Both the position numbers and the translations under genes were made by a program. A stretch of DNA of 64,000 bases from Physcia stellaris. Lineage: Eukaryota; Ascomycota; Lecanoromycetes; Caliciales; Physciaceae. Of the stretch, positions 1 to 12,310 are shown piece by piece. The notes below the pieces were generated by a model. That model was not told where the DNA came from, ran no database searches, and saw only the letters and a program-made list of their open reading frames with translations. The stretch's first letter is position 1. Each line of letters starts with the position of its first letter. The stretch spans positions 1,178,001 through 1,242,000 of the forward strand of contig JABSSW010000004.1 in the NCBI GenBank assembly GCA_018902385.1, read 5' to 3'.

Positions 1-1375
1 CGGCTGCCGGTGAGCCATGTAATGCACATCTCTCTACAGTAAAGACAGCTGGAGACTATTTATTAATCTGGATTTCCATGATTGGCTCGGAGGTTGCGCT
101 GGTGCTTAGGAATGAACCCGGATGCTTAGAAATGATTCTCCTAGCACTTGAGATGACTATACGCCAGTGTGGGCTCTCCACATCCTGCTACGATGAACGT
201 GACGTCTCTACTCGCACTTCCTAAATCCTTTGTTGCATTTCATAAATCGGTGAATGCACTTCCTCGGAGGGTTACAGGTTCAACCCAATACCCAGGAGTC
301 TGCACGCGTCCTCGCTCTATTCATAGCGTCATATTTCGCCGCCGGATGGATAGTGACTTCAACCGAGAAGTCTACCAAAGTGACAAGTCGGCAGAAAAGA
401 TCCACTTCGCCGATGCTGAAGATACAACAGATGCTTGGACATTGGATGAATAGTCCATCAATGCTTATTCGACAATGGCAATGCTGACTCCAGAAGATAC
501 TACGGGACGGTTTCATGCTAAAGCCACGTGCATCTGGAATTCTGCAACGATGTCAAAGAACATCTCCATTGCTTGGGTGGTTACTTCTGGGGTACAAAGC
601 GCAGTGTCTGTATGCTTCTCCAGCGAGGTGACAAATTTCGCTTGATTGTGGAGCCGAAGTATCTTGATAATGCTGACTAAGCTCGTGTAACAGTCAGCAT
701 ACTGACATCGACAATCTGTAAGCGATACTCAACCATTTTGCTGGCAAAAGCGTTGGCTGACCATCTAATTTAATGGAAATTGGTATGCTTGCATTACGAT
801 GGAAGTCCTAGAGCCAAATGACGGGTGTATCAAAGACACTCGTTACAGTAGCTCGTTCATGGACTTCCTTCCGTGGTATCTCGGCATAGGCTACTTCTTT
901 TTGTCCATTTGACTTCCACGCCAAGATGGGCTTGCTTCTCGTTGTTCGCGAATGCGCTAAGAGCTCTCGGTCGTTTTGGGATGCACTGAATCATTGGAGA
1001 TGAATAGGTTTAAGGTGATTGATGACGGGGGTAAGCCACTCTGAGACTATCAAATCACACCGACTTACCTCTGGGGACGCTTAGCCCTATCTATGGCGTT
1101 ACTCTTGCAGCAGTTCAGGAAATCACTTTCTCGACTAGATCAAACAGCCAGTAGGACCACGAATCTCATTTCAGGCAGGAAAGCGTCTCAAGCAGATGCA
1201 TAGCCTTTAGTATTGTAACTGGCAGCCAGGGGTCTATTTGGTACCATGACATCAACAGTCCCCCATACTTTGTCGATAAAAAGTTAGTCTTCAAGTTCTT
1301 CAATGCAGTTCTCGCACTTACGGTCGGCCATTTCAGTCAGCCTCCGCTTTCCCGGGGTCTAAGCTTCCCAGGCAA
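1..1375. other. intergenic, no gene seen
   Basis: Only short, mutually overlapping open frames occur here, none with a signal peptide, recognisable motif or convincing splice sites. I see no RNA gene or clear repeat in it. Confidence 0.5.
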
Positions 1376-2136
1376 CTAGGGTGCCACACTCATCATGGAG
1401 TAGACTCGACCATCGCTTCCTCCCTTCTCCATGCTCATCAACATCTGCCTCATCTGTTTCCCGTCCGACCCACCAGGCCCCCGCCCATAAACCGCCTCGC
1501 CGAACATCCTCAGCTGCATGGGCATCTTGTCCTCGCCATAATGCTCCTGGATCGCCGCTTTGTTGACTTTACGCTTCAAATTACTCCAATTGCCGCCTAA
1601 CCCGAACTCCTCGCATTCTTGTTGCTTCTCGGAGCTCCACCACGAAGGAAGCAGATTCGCTCGTGTCGATGTCAGTTGCAGGAACTTGCGGAATGCGGCA
1701 AGGCTGTCTGGCGCGCCGGTGTAAATGGTGTCCTTGTCAACCTGGCCGTCGAAGTTGCAGCAGTCTTCTTGGCGCATCCGGAACGCGTCGATCAGGAGCT
1801 TGTACACGTCTTTTTCGGGGCGGTCGTGCAGCCAGGTGTTTTTGTCGAGGCGCGTGAAGGGTTTCGCGATGTGCTGCTCTAGGTTCTTGACGCGGGGGTC
1901 TCGGAGTCGGTGTTATTGTTGTCGGTCTCGGGTGTGCTGGTGCTGGCATTGTTGGAAGTGCCGGCACCGGCGGAAGCAGCCTGTTTGGCGCACACTTTCT
2001 TGTGCACTTTCCAGTGCGCCGTTTGGCAGTCACGGGAACAGTAACGCGTGACCCGACATTTAGCACAGAATTTGAGATTGGGTGCGTTGAACGCGGTCTT
2101 GCTGCAGTTTGCGCAGCACGCATCTGTATCTGCCAT
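1376..2136 (-). CDS. MYND-finger protein, frameshifted by one base
   Basis: The first 30-odd residues form a MYND zinc finger: cysteine pairs CANC and CAKC, then YCSRDCQ, H and a final HKKVC. A Ser/Thr/Asn-rich linker and a conserved Trp/Lys-rich C-terminal half follow. MYND fingers bind proline-rich partners; the role of this particular protein is not evident. The frame breaks in a run of five G on the plus strand (1894-1898; five C in the gene). The upstream frame stops just after SETPASRT, while the downstream frame continues the protein. With six C the two join through TPRVKN and the coding length becomes 762 bases, 253 residues. I read it as one single-exon gene with an assembly error or a very recent frameshift. 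The stop is at 1376-1378. Confidence 0.8.
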
Positions 2137-3599
2137 AGCGGGAGAGATTGGAGTAGAAAGCTCAATTGCCTGATGAGAATCAAGATGTGTGGTTTGGGCG
2201 ACAGGTTCTCAGACCTCTTGCCTGGAGTTAAATACCATCGTAGCGCGGGTCTCAGCGGCAACTAAGGTGTTTGGAGGGGAGCAAACAAGAAAGTTGACAA
2301 ACGGACCAATCAGAGCTGTGTTTGTGGAAACCGGACATAGGCTTGGCATCATTAGGCCTCTTGGAAATTCGCGAGAATTGTAGGTGAAAATGTTCACCAC
2401 TTACCCCAGGTACATCATACTCGATTGTTGACCTCTATTGTGCCTCACTTTCGAGCTCGTGTCCATGCACTAATTATCCTTTTTTTGACGGAGTAGCCCG
2501 GATGAGCCTGGTTAGCAGCATGACCCACTAGAAACAGCCTCCTGGAGCCTGGAGTGTCTGATTGAAAAACGGTTGAAACAATCACCCAACAGCAAAGGTG
2601 GTTCATCAAAGTTCAATCTACAATGAGAAAGGGTGTAACCTTCGCGACTCGCCATCGTCTAAGACTTTTAATTTCGCAGATGGTACGTGAAATCGACGAA
2701 GCAACAATGTTAAAATCCTTATACCGTGTCTTCTACTTAGATCGTCGAGTCTCGATCATGACACCTGTTTCATCCAACCAGTACGGCGCTGATAGGGAAC
2801 ACCCCCAAACCTAGTATTCGATCTCAACCTCAGGCTCTTCGACTCAAGCATCGAGGGAAGAAGATGCGAATAAGAGGCTTGCGATGAATGCGGATGGTGT
2901 TGCGAATTGGAGATCTGGAGAGAAAGGTGTACGTACCATCATTAATGCATTTCGAATGGCCATGAACTTTCTAGAATTTGCTGTTGTTAAGACTAAGATT
3001 GATTTCCTTGCTTGGGGTGAGCTTTGCGTTCAGATGAACCGTTTTTGTTCGTCGTCTGCTGAATTGTGAGTCTACGGTGCTCCTCGAGGGAGGTTTTGGG
3101 ATAGGAGCTGCATTGGTTGTATTGATGCCTCTTTGAGTGTGTAGCATAGATGATCGGTCACACAACCCTGAGTTGACTTGTAATACCGGTGGTAAGGAGC
3201 CGGGATCGTGTGGCACGTAAGAACTAGCGAGAGAGTAGAGCGAGATATGACCCAGTACCTTAATCGAGGAGCTCATAATAAGTTTAATAACAAAGGTAGT
3301 CTGCGCTGCTCTTAACTAAAGAGCTATTTCTTGTTCAGCTCACCACTTCAGATCAGCCTTTTACTAGGTAACGGAAATATAGAATATTAGTCTTGACACT
3401 GTTGCGACCGAAATGACCCAGAATATAAGGAACAACTCGAAGGCGGCCGGAACCTAAGATGATCGCCCCTATTCCCAATGGTGTATCCTTTTTCCGTTTC
3501 ACCCTCTGTTTCGAGTGAACGTCTTGCGTTGACATAGAGCTACGACGCGTTTGTTACAAGATCGAACAGGTATGGAATGAGTAGACAACCACTAACGGA
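2137..3599. other. intergenic, no gene seen
   Basis: Short open frames only. The stretch next to 2137 should hold the promoter of the minus-strand MYND gene. No repeat or RNA gene was recognised. Confidence 0.4.
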
Positions 3600-5604
3600 A
3601 GCTCCGAAATGATGCTTTCATGTGTAAAGAGTCCTTTTGAATCTTGGCTTGAATCTTGGCTTGTTTGCTCTCAGACAAAGCCAAGAAGTCTTTGACATCG
3701 TTAGCTATATTACGCACCCGACTGACTAGGACAGCAAGTCATTGTACGTAAGTGTATGCATGATGGAGTTCTATTTGTTCTATTTGTCGCATCACCTTAT
3801 CGGTGACTAGATGAAGTCCTTGATCGTCTTCTTCTTCCCAAGCCCAGGTACAGATTGTGCTACGGGGGGAAGACCACCTTCTCCTGATCTGGTCTCCGAT
3901 GAAATTCATGACGGAAGTCGGGGTTCTCTCGCCGACATGGCCAGGGTAGTACTTTCCGAATGGTCTGGAAGCCAGCTTGAGTGCAAAGCTTTCCGAAAAA
4001 ACAGAATCAACATGATTAGCTGAACGTCATCACCGTCAAAATGACTTAGGTCCTTCAGATCATATCGGCAGCTAGCCACAATGTGACACAGCTGTCATGC
4101 TGATCTTCTGCGTCACGCTCGACCATCTCGTCATATTCTGAGAGATCAATCACAAATATGAACTTCTTTGCGATATCAGAGTGTGGGATCCAAGATTTGA
4201 TGTCCCTTTCCGTTGGCCAGGTTTTCGCAAAGGTGAAGTTCTTGACATATACTTTTTCCCTCTCGAGTTCCAGCTGGTTCAACATGTCGATCTTGTAGGC
4301 TGTTGGTACATAATCATTCCGTGCAATTCGAGCAATAGCTTTGAGGAAGCTGATGGTATTCAGAGGTCAGTCGGAATCGTGGATCATAAACGCTTATATT
4401 CACTTACTAATGAATGCTCGAATGCGATTTGAGGAGAGTGAGGTCCTGCAAACGTTGCTTCAAGGTATAGTCTCTGCACAATACCAGGATAGCCGCTAAA
4501 AGACTGGTTGATATAGCAGTAGACTCGGAAAAGAGGTCGTGTTCAAGGACCGGTTGGACCTCGGTCATGATCTCTTCGGATTGAAGCAAACCAATGTCTG
4601 ACCGCAAAGCTACGAGCTTAGCTTAGAACTCCTGACAAGTGCGGGCAACAACCTTATCCTTGTATAGTCTGTATCTTTTCGAGCATTGTTCCGCATCGTG
4701 GTATTTCTATAAGCTGTCTAAGAGGGCCACTTTTCCATGTTCATCTGACCCTAAAAGTAGCAAAAATCCTGGAAGTTCCTTCTGATAAGGTTTACTTCGA
4801 CCGTTTTGGGTAATCTTCTTTGGTCTGTTGATTGTAGTAGATGATTCCACGTCTTCTGAAAAATTTCGCCTACGGAAGGTATGTTTCATCCAAGATCGAA
4901 GCTGCCTTAGGTAGACCTTTGATGCTAACACGCCGCCATCAAAATCAAAGACCCTCTTCCAGATCAAAGACCTCTCGATCGTTTGAGTACGAGAGCTCTG
5001 GAATGAGGTGAAGTCACGCAGACAGATCAGGGAAGATGAAGTGTCCCTCACCTGATCAATGAGATGTCGGGTTTTCCTATCTGATCACATAGAGTTCTGG
5101 TCGGAAAGAGAGCGACTAAGAAAAGTAAGTCAACTATGGGTGTGAACACCGAACGAAGATTTTATACCAATTCAACGCCGTCAACAGTAGATTGAGAATC
5201 GCTGTTTGGCTGTTCAGATGGCCAACGCAATCTTGCATTCTTCTGTCTTGTAACACAGCTTTAATTTCGCTTCTAAAAAGGAGCTCACTATTCTGGTCTG
5301 TCACAAGGCTTGAGATGTGATCGTCTATAAAGGTGATCAATATTACACAACTCTCCAGAGACTTCTTGAGGTCCGCAACGAGTTGACTATCTTGAGATAA
5401 TGTGCTCCCGGCCATAGACATCCAATTCGATATCTGTCCAAGGGCCGTCTTCAGCGTAGTGATGTGCCCAATCAGGAGCGTCATCGTAAGCTTAGCATCG
5501 TCCCATCGCTGCTTGAGCGCACGTAATGATTTTATGCACCGTGTGGCTATATCAATGCTACTTACGATGGAGCTAGCTGCCCCGAGAATTGCGAGCGCTT
5601 CCAT
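3600..5604 (-). pseudogene. G-protein alpha-subunit-like gene with fungal STAND N-terminus, decayed
   Basis: The gene starts at ATG 5604 with MEALAILGAASSIVSSI, a typical fungal STAND-type N-terminal helical domain. Intron 1 is 5116-5167 and intron 2 is 4350-4407. The rest reads as a divergent Galpha. A degenerate P-loop (GSDEHGKVALL) has Val where Ser/Thr should be. A helical domain follows, then a switch-I-like stretch (ARIARNDYVPT), then FVIDLSEYDE, matching the SEYDQ region of Galpha. A C-terminal block GKYYPGHVGERTP lies in another frame near 3950. In one continuous homologous frame there are stops at 5085-5087 (TGA), 4707-4709 (TAG) and 4623-4625 (TAA), with another TGA at 4055-4057 and a frame change after it. 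The first three look like CGA, CAG and CAA changed by C-to-T. It cannot make a full protein. The 3' limit is approximate. Confidence 0.72.
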
Positions 5605-5666
5605 ATGCACGGGCTCTGCGCAGTGATTTGGTTGTGTGGGCTGGCCAGTACCTCCTGTTTGGGCTC

Positions 5667-6225
5667 TCAAAAACTGACGTGGGCTAGGATAAGGCTTGTA
5701 GACGAGAAATGGAAGATGTGATCTCTCATGACTTCTTCTGATAGATTTTCAACTATAATGATGTGATGAACTCTTCTTTTGAAGGAGGAGAAGACATCAT
5801 GGCCTCCGCCACGTTCTGCAAGGCTGTTTATCAGAGCTTCACCTGGCTCGCTTGAAGACGCATTGTTTTGAGTATCCTTATACCGTAAATAGGCATATGA
5901 AGTCTCCGTAGGAAGGTTCATGGACTTCGCAAGTGAGACGATAAAGTCAAGTAAGGAAATGGGGAGGTACTCTTTCCTTCAGCTCTACTCGTATTGAACC
6001 TGTAGCAGACGTTCTGCTTACGTAAGGTAGGGTTGAGCTCTCTTGAAGTATTCCAGGGTTATCTAGAACTAGCTTTGGCGTGCAACTTTTCGTATCAGGC
6101 AGCTTTATAAAACTTATAACAGTCATTAAGCTGCGTGCATGCTCACTGATTACTATTGTTGCGTTCTTGGACGATGTGTTACTGAGTCGAGCGGTAAGAC
6201 GGACGATCTTAGCATTGAAAGTCAA
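5667..6225 (-). other. possible gene fragments, unrecognised
   Basis: Two open frames (6225-5947, 92 codons, and 5921-5667, 84 codons) lie just upstream of the Galpha-like pseudogene on the same strand and have protein-like composition. I could not join them with good splice sites and recognise no family. They may be remnants of one decayed gene or chance frames. Confidence 0.2.
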
Positions 6226-6292
6226 AGTCTGCAGTTCTCTGAAATAGCAGTCTCTTTCGTTTTTTCGAGGACCACACTTAGTCGTGGCTAGG

Positions 6293-7971
6293 ATGGATAA
6301 CGAAGACGAGCTACCGCCTCCGCCTCCCTATTCTACCCATGATCCACATGGAGAGCCCATAACTTCACCAAGTCACGCTCAGCCGACCACGACATTTCCC
6401 AAGGAGAAGAAGCACCCCAAATACAAGAATGAGGAGCATCTTTTCATATCAGGCGCCGCATACTTTGCGATGCATCCATCCTTAGCTGCAAAAAGAGTCC
6501 ACTGCTGACCTATCATGTTCCGATATTACGGTATGCAAAGGCACAGGCTATCAGCTTTCCGGGGGCGAAAAGTATCATGCGAGAGCGTGACTTGACGTCC
6601 CAGGATTGGCAGGCTTTCCTCAACCATCTCATACTGCAGCAACCCAGCTCAGGAGCTACCGGTAGCTCCAGAGACCCCAACCCGGATGAAGAATCAACCG
6701 AGCGGGAGTACACGAGATGTGCTAGAATTAGCGCTGTTACTCAGGAATGGAACGAAGGCTTCTTCGGACAGAGAGGAGTGCAGATTATTCCAGATATCGA
6801 ACCGTTCTCTAAACTAAACATTTGCTTAGCCGGATCTTCACATTCTCGTCTGCGCGATGATGTAAACGCTGAGCTTGCACCTTCAGAAGACTCGGTTGGA
6901 TTGGCACTGTATCACGCTGCATCGAAAGGCAGCGCAACTCTAGTCCAGACCCTTCTCGATAGCGGTGCCAATGCTAATATCAGACCTGCCTGTGCCAAGC
7001 CCGCAATCACTCGAGCGGTCGAGAATGGTGATTGGCATATCGTACAAATGCTCCTAGAAAGAGGCCGACCTGATCTTGAACTTACGCCACCAGCAGGCGA
7101 GTCTGCTCTTTATACGGCAGTATCTAAGGGAAGCGAAAAGATCGTAGACTTATTACTGAGGCAAGGTGCAGATGTCAGGGCCAAACCTTCAGGAGGCGAA
7201 CCAGCCCTCTACAAGGCCACTTCTAAAGGCTTCACCACTGTTGTGCAAAAGCTGCTCGAACGTGACAACATAGACATTGAAGCAACGCCACCTGGCGGAA
7301 GCACATCTTTGTACCGGGCGTATGAGAAAGGGAATGCTGCTATCATGACCCTACTCCTAAGCAAAGGCGCGAATCCAGACTCCAAACCACCAGGAGGCAG
7401 CACAGCAATGCACAAAGCCGCGGGCAAAGGTAACCTCGAAATAACTCGGACTTTGCTTGAATATGGTGCAGACCCAGACGCTACGCCCCCTGGTGGGGGT
7501 ACAGCGCTCTTCAACGCTGCCTCTAAGGGTCGAGAAGCAATCGCTCGATTACTGATAAGTTATGGTGCAGACGTCGGCAAGAAGCCGTCGGGCTCAAATT
7601 CGCCTTTATGGGTCGCAGCCGAGGCCAGTAATCTGTCTTTAGTCCGCCTCCTCCTCGACTCTGGGGCGGAAGTGGACGCCGCAACCGGGGGCGGCAACAC
7701 GGCGTTATGGCGTGCTGCTAAAAGGGGTGATATCGAGCTTGCTCACTTGCTCTTGCAATACGGCGCGAACCCAGATGAAAAGAGCATGGGCAATGAGACA
7801 GCATTGATGAATGCTGCTGGTAAGGGTAACGTCCAGATGGTCCGGCTGCTGGTAGATCATGGTGCAGATCCCCACAAGAAGGTTGGATCCGAGACACCAC
7901 TCTCACGTGCAGCTAAGAAAGGCCACCACGACGTCGTCGAGATGCTGGTGGGTACATCGGGGTCTGGATGA
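6293..7971 (+). CDS. ankyrin-repeat protein, frameshifted by one base
   Basis: The N-terminus is a proline-rich, polar segment (MDNEDELPPPPPYST), then a conserved region with GAAYFAM and TSQDWQAF. From about residue 200 to the end there are roughly nine or ten ankyrin repeats of 33 residues with the usual ALxxAxxKGxxxxVxxLLxxGADP pattern. Many loops carry the unusual hairpin TPPGG or PPGG. Ankyrin arrays are protein-binding scaffolds; no catalytic domain is visible. The start-containing frame ends at the stop 6506-6508 and the ankyrin frame is shifted. A run of five A (6490-6494) sits at the switch: six A would give AAKKSPLLTYHVP and a 559-residue protein whose length is an exact multiple of three. 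Start ATG 6293 is chosen over an upstream GTG. No intron is needed. Confidence 0.8.
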
Positions 7972-8836
7972 CAGTCGGATGAAGGACATGATAGGACAAA
8001 ATAGGAACTCAATGATACGAGACTTGGCTCTTTCGGCAGCGCTCATGATCGCATGTCAGAGCTCTTACGGCACTCGCTTTCTTTTTATCCGGGCATGTTT
8101 TCACTTGCAGGAGGAAATTCCGTGTAAGATGATCGGGCCATTTATGCGAGGTTGGTTAGGGCAATCGGACATATGGTGTGTATGAAAACACTGAATCTCT
8201 TATTTTTGGCGAATTATCAGGGATGTACGATAGTAGAGCTACTCGAGCACACGCTTGTTCATTTTTCATTTCTAGCTTCATGCTTGCTTCCTAAGTTTGC
8301 GCTTCAGCAAAAGCCAGATCTCTCTGAGACTCTCTCGAGGTCTCACCAGTACAAAGTTTCGACTAAGTCTCGTGTTAGGCACCTTGTGCTACCTTTCCAC
8401 GAGACGGGGCATACTCAGAGTAGTGATATCATACTTTGCTATGCGCGATGATAGAGAAGTCATTGAGATGTCAAGGCTGTTGTGTCGATGAGTCGCTTTG
8501 GTGAAGAGAATTGGCTCGGAAGAACAGCAAGATCGCATATTCCTTCTCAAATGGGTCATGCAATGCTTGCTGTCGCCAATAGTCTCAGCACTGACTTGTT
8601 TGATCCTATCCGCCATCGGTAAATTCAAGCTGGGAAGCTGTTGACTGGAAGCTTAGAAGTACTGGCAGCGAGCGCTTAGTTGACAAAGGCTCAAGCCTTC
8701 CAGCTATGACCTACGCCGACGGTACAACGTGACATTGAAAGGTTAAGTAGGGCTATTCTGTCTCTTTGTCTGCATGGAAAATTGATCTGTACTGCAAGGC
8801 CATAATCAGCGGAGAGTTCCTACAATTCAGTCAATA
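7972..8836. other. intergenic, no gene seen
   Basis: Short overlapping frames only. It separates two plus-strand genes and probably contains the promoter of the secreted protein at 8837. Confidence 0.4.
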
Positions 8837-9781
8837 ATGCGTGTCAGTCTTATGAGCCTCTTGCTGGTCTGTATAGCAACGGCAACCGCTGTAGCCTTCA
8901 ACAGCCTTACATCGAACGCTCAAATCCTCAGCGCAAGTAATAAAACCGTTCTCCACGTCGACGTTTCGCCACCTTGGATTCCGGAGGATTTCAAACTCCT
9001 GCGAAGCAAGCCTTATGAGCCTTTCCAGCGAGAGGATTGTTTCATGTTTGCCCTGAACCTGATAGGCCAACAAGCACTCCATAATTTCAACGGCTCCTTG
9101 GAGGCGCCCACAACGACGTTGCGAGACCCGGACTACCCAGATATGGAGCTCATAGCCACCCCGTATGAGTCCGAGATGCCTCTGCCGCGGCGGTTTTTCC
9201 TCTGGGGCATGGCCAGCATTATGGCATTCATGGAGGTGAAAGCAGATTTTTCCGCCCGCGTTTTTGGTTTAGTATGGAAAGAGACAATAGTCGGATTAAT
9301 TCGATGGAATAAGGTCAGCGCAAGCGACCATTTCAACACCGCAACTTTTCCATCGATCGAAGACCGGCAACTAAATAGGACGACCGTGACGGTCGGCGAT
9401 GACCAGCTATCCTGGGCTTATGAATTCGATGGAGCACTCTTGACTATAACAGATGTCTTTATGAGCACCTTCGCAGCGTTGGTTCAGGCGGCTGAACTTG
9501 GCAATCACATAGTGGACTCTTTTGTAGCATCTTGGCCTCCGACAGACCGCTGGCCTTCCATAGGCTACCCCGTTGAGCATCACTGGGTCACTCGGGTGCG
9601 ACCGTCAGCATTTACGAAAGATATTCTTATCGAGTCCATTTTGGCGGCGGCCAAATTCGCGCATCATGAGACGAACTACCACGAATTAAGAGTTGGGGTA
9701 ACATATAAGCATGAATTGATCGCATGGGGTGGATACAACAAGACGACGATAGCAGGTTCTCCCAGCGTCTCAGAGGCTTGA
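8837..9781 (+). CDS. secreted protein of unknown function
   Basis: This is a single-exon frame of 314 residues. Residues 1-20 form a signal peptide (hydrophobic MSLLLVCIATATAVAF core after a short basic start). The mature part is soluble, with several N-glycosylation sequons (NKT, NGS, NRT, NKT) and few cysteines, and is rich in aromatic residues. There is no transmembrane segment after the signal. It should enter the secretory pathway and be extracellular or wall-associated. I recognise no catalytic motif. The ATG at 8837 is the natural start because the signal peptide begins there. It stands alone, with about 0.7-0.9 kb of noncoding DNA on each side. Confidence 0.75.
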   Translation: MRVSLMSLLLVCIATATAVAFNSLTSNAQILSASNKTVLHVDVSPPWIPEDFKLLRSKPYEPFQREDCFMFALNLIGQQALHNFNGSLEAPTTTLRDPDYPDMELIATPYESEMPLPRRFFLWGMASIMAFMEVKADFSARVFGLVWKETIVGLIRWNKVSASDHFNTATFPSIEDRQLNRTTVTVGDDQLSWAYEFDGALLTITDVFMSTFAALVQAAELGNHIVDSFVASWPPTDRWPSIGYPVEHHWVTRVRPSAFTKDILIESILAAAKFAHHETNYHELRVGVTYKHELIAWGGYNKTTIAGSPSVSEA

Positions 9782-10515
9782 CGGACGTTGGCTCTGAAGG
9801 CAGGGGAGTGATATCGCTTCGTCGCTTTCAACACGCTGAAATATGATTTTGTACAATAATCTTAAGCTAGGTACAGCTGGTACTTCTGCGGAGCCATTTG
9901 TGAGTAGTTGCAACGGTTTTCGGAGTATGCCGTTCAATGCGGACACAGTCATCAAAATATTGAGGTTCATACACCATTAAGACTACGAGGGCTGGTGAGA
10001 GTATGGTGAAGGCTATGATGATTAGGCTCATTAGGCTGCGGTATCTGATCTTCCTTCTGAAATTTCATGCACTGAACGATCACATGATGTCCAGAAAATG
10101 ATCAGGATTTTGGCCACAAGGAGCTCGCCGGCGGAGAGCGATGGTACGTAGTACGTTGCCGGAGCCCAGGCCTCACAGATTTTTTTTGCGCGACAAATCC
10201 CAGGCACTAACAGCGGTGTGGGCAAGACTCGGGCCTGAATAACCAACGAGAGCAGAGCAAGGCGACGCCCCCATGCCGCTGGTGCGGAGAAGCACGAGAC
10301 ACTAAGACGAACTCTCACTAGAGAGAGTGAAGATCCAGCTAGCAGATAACGCTAAGCCTTTGGATGCAGGCGTCCAGCGAGGAGGATTGACTTAAAGAGA
10401 GCCAAGTCCCAGCCAAGTCCCGTCTCATCTGATCTTCTCGGTCGTCGCATTCTGCGCGTGTGGATTCTCACCCTTGCGGTTGATAGTTTTCGACATCGAT
10501 TTGGCTGAACGAGCT
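9782..10515. other. intergenic, promoter region of the permease
   Basis: No convincing gene. The right half is the 5' region of the permease gene that starts at 10516. Confidence 0.45.
10344..10349 (+). promoter_or_regulatory. candidate GATA-factor site (AGATAA)
   Basis: An HGATAR match lies about 170 bases before the permease start codon. Fungal GABA and amino-acid permeases are commonly under nitrogen-regulatory GATA factors, so the site is plausible. A six-base match is weak evidence by itself. Confidence 0.25.
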
Positions 10516-12310
10516 ATGTCTGAAAGTTATCAACCAACAGCAGGGGAGGCTGAAAAAGGGGCAACAAAGCGGAAAGGGTCCGCGTTCAACAGACGAAAGT
10601 CCTCGGCTGTCCCTGAAGTGCCCGAGGCCATCGTTGAGGCTCATGAGCTTTCTGTTGCGGACCGCCGGCTGGCAGAGCTAGGCTATGTCCAAGTTGGCGC
10701 TCCCACCATGAAGACACTGCAATTGCATCATGCTGACCGTGTTTTGAGTCATAGGTATACAAGCGCGAGTTCTCCTGGCTGTCGTGTGTCTCCTTCGCCT
10801 TCTCCATCTCCGGTCTTTTCGCTACCGTCAGCACCACCTTTATATACCCGTTGGAAGCCGGTGGGGCAGCGTCGACAGTATGGTGCTGGCTGATCTCTGG
10901 TGGAGGATGCTACTGCATTGCCCTATCGGTCGCAGAGCTAGTCTCTGCCTATCCAACATGCGGCGGGCTGTACTTCACCTGCAAATACCTCGCACCAGAA
11001 GCTTGGGTTCCTGAGATCGGATGGCTAGTTGGATGGCTCAACTTGTTGGGTCAGATTGCGGGAGCAGCATCAACAGAGTACGGATGCGCACAATTGCTCC
11101 TCGCAGCTGTATCCATGAGTACTGGCTTCAGCTACTCACCCACCGATCGCCAGACAGTCGGCGTTATGGCCGCCTCAACGCTCTTACACAGTGTATTGAA
11201 CAGCCTGAAAACCAGCTACCTTGAGAAGATGACCAAGACATACGTGATTTTCCATATTGCCGTTCTAGCAGCTTGCTGCATCACACTTCTCGTCATGTGC
11301 GACAACAAACACGACTCTCACTACGTTTGGACCGACGTCACGAACAGTTCCGGCTGGACTCCGACCGGATGGTCTTTCATGTTCGGCTTCCTCGGGGCCT
11401 CTTGGGTGATGACAGACTATGACGCTACAGCTCACATAGCAGAAGAGATCAAGAACCCCGAGATCAAAGCTCCCTGGTCAATCGCAGCTGCGCTCGGCTT
11501 CACATGGATTGGCGGATGGTTGTTTACTATTGTACTTGCATATACGATGGGCGATCCTACTGAGATCCTTGACTCTCCCATCGCTCAACCTGTTGCTCAG
11601 ATTTTCTACAACGTGATTGGTCGATCTGGAGGTATCTTTTTCACTGTCGCTGCTTATATTGTACTCAATTTTACGGCCATGACCGCTATTCAGGCGGGTT
11701 CTCGCACGATATGGGCCTTTGCTCGTGACGAGCTGCTTCCCGGATCCCGGATCTGGTATAAGATCAACAAGTCCACGGATACTCCCATCTACGCAACATG
11801 GCTTTTTACAATTTGTTGTGTATTGATCAATCTCATCGGCCTTGGTTCGTTCACGGCTATTACGGCTATCTTCAATCTGACGGCGATCGCGCTGGATTGG
11901 TCCTACTGTATCCCTGTCATCTGTAAACTTCTTTATGGAAAATTCGAGCCGGGGCCATTTCACCTTGGGAAAGCGAGCGTGCCTATCAACATTACCGCTG
12001 TTACTTGGACGGCTTTCGTAACGATCATTTACGTTATGCCTACGGTCCGACCAGTGACTGCAGAGAATGTCAGTCGACGATCTTACTTGTTTGCCACTTG
12101 TGCTAACTACAATAGATGAACTATGTCGTTGTCCTCATGGCCGCTGTAGCTCTGTTCGCGATCATATATTGGTACGCTGCTGGAAGATATTACTATACCG
12201 GCCCACGTGTCAAGGCACAATTGATAGTCGGGGTTGAAGGGGAAACATCTTCAAATGATTCCAAGCTAGGTCCGGTCGACGACCCACCGCGTGAGGTAAA
12301 TGTAAGCTGA
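10516..12310 (+). CDS. APC-family amino acid/GABA permease
   Basis: There are three exons: 10516-10692, 10755-12068 and 12116-12310, with introns of 62 and 47 bp that both have good branch sites. The product is 561 residues, normal for fungal GABA/choline-type permeases. A hydrophilic N-terminus ends in LGYVQVYKREFSW. About 12 membrane spans follow, including FSISGLFATVSTTF, and the conserved permease segments LNLLGQIAGAASTEYG and DYDATAHIAEEIKNP. It is expected to import GABA or related amino-group compounds across the plasma membrane by proton symport. The hydrophilic C-terminal tail ends VNVS. Exon lengths preserve the frame and I see no defect. Substrate cannot be fixed from sequence alone; choline or another amino acid is possible. 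Confidence 0.92.

Noticed and set aside
11478-11963. Minus frame of 161 codons
   Set aside because: Shadow of the permease coding exon; charged, without domain features.
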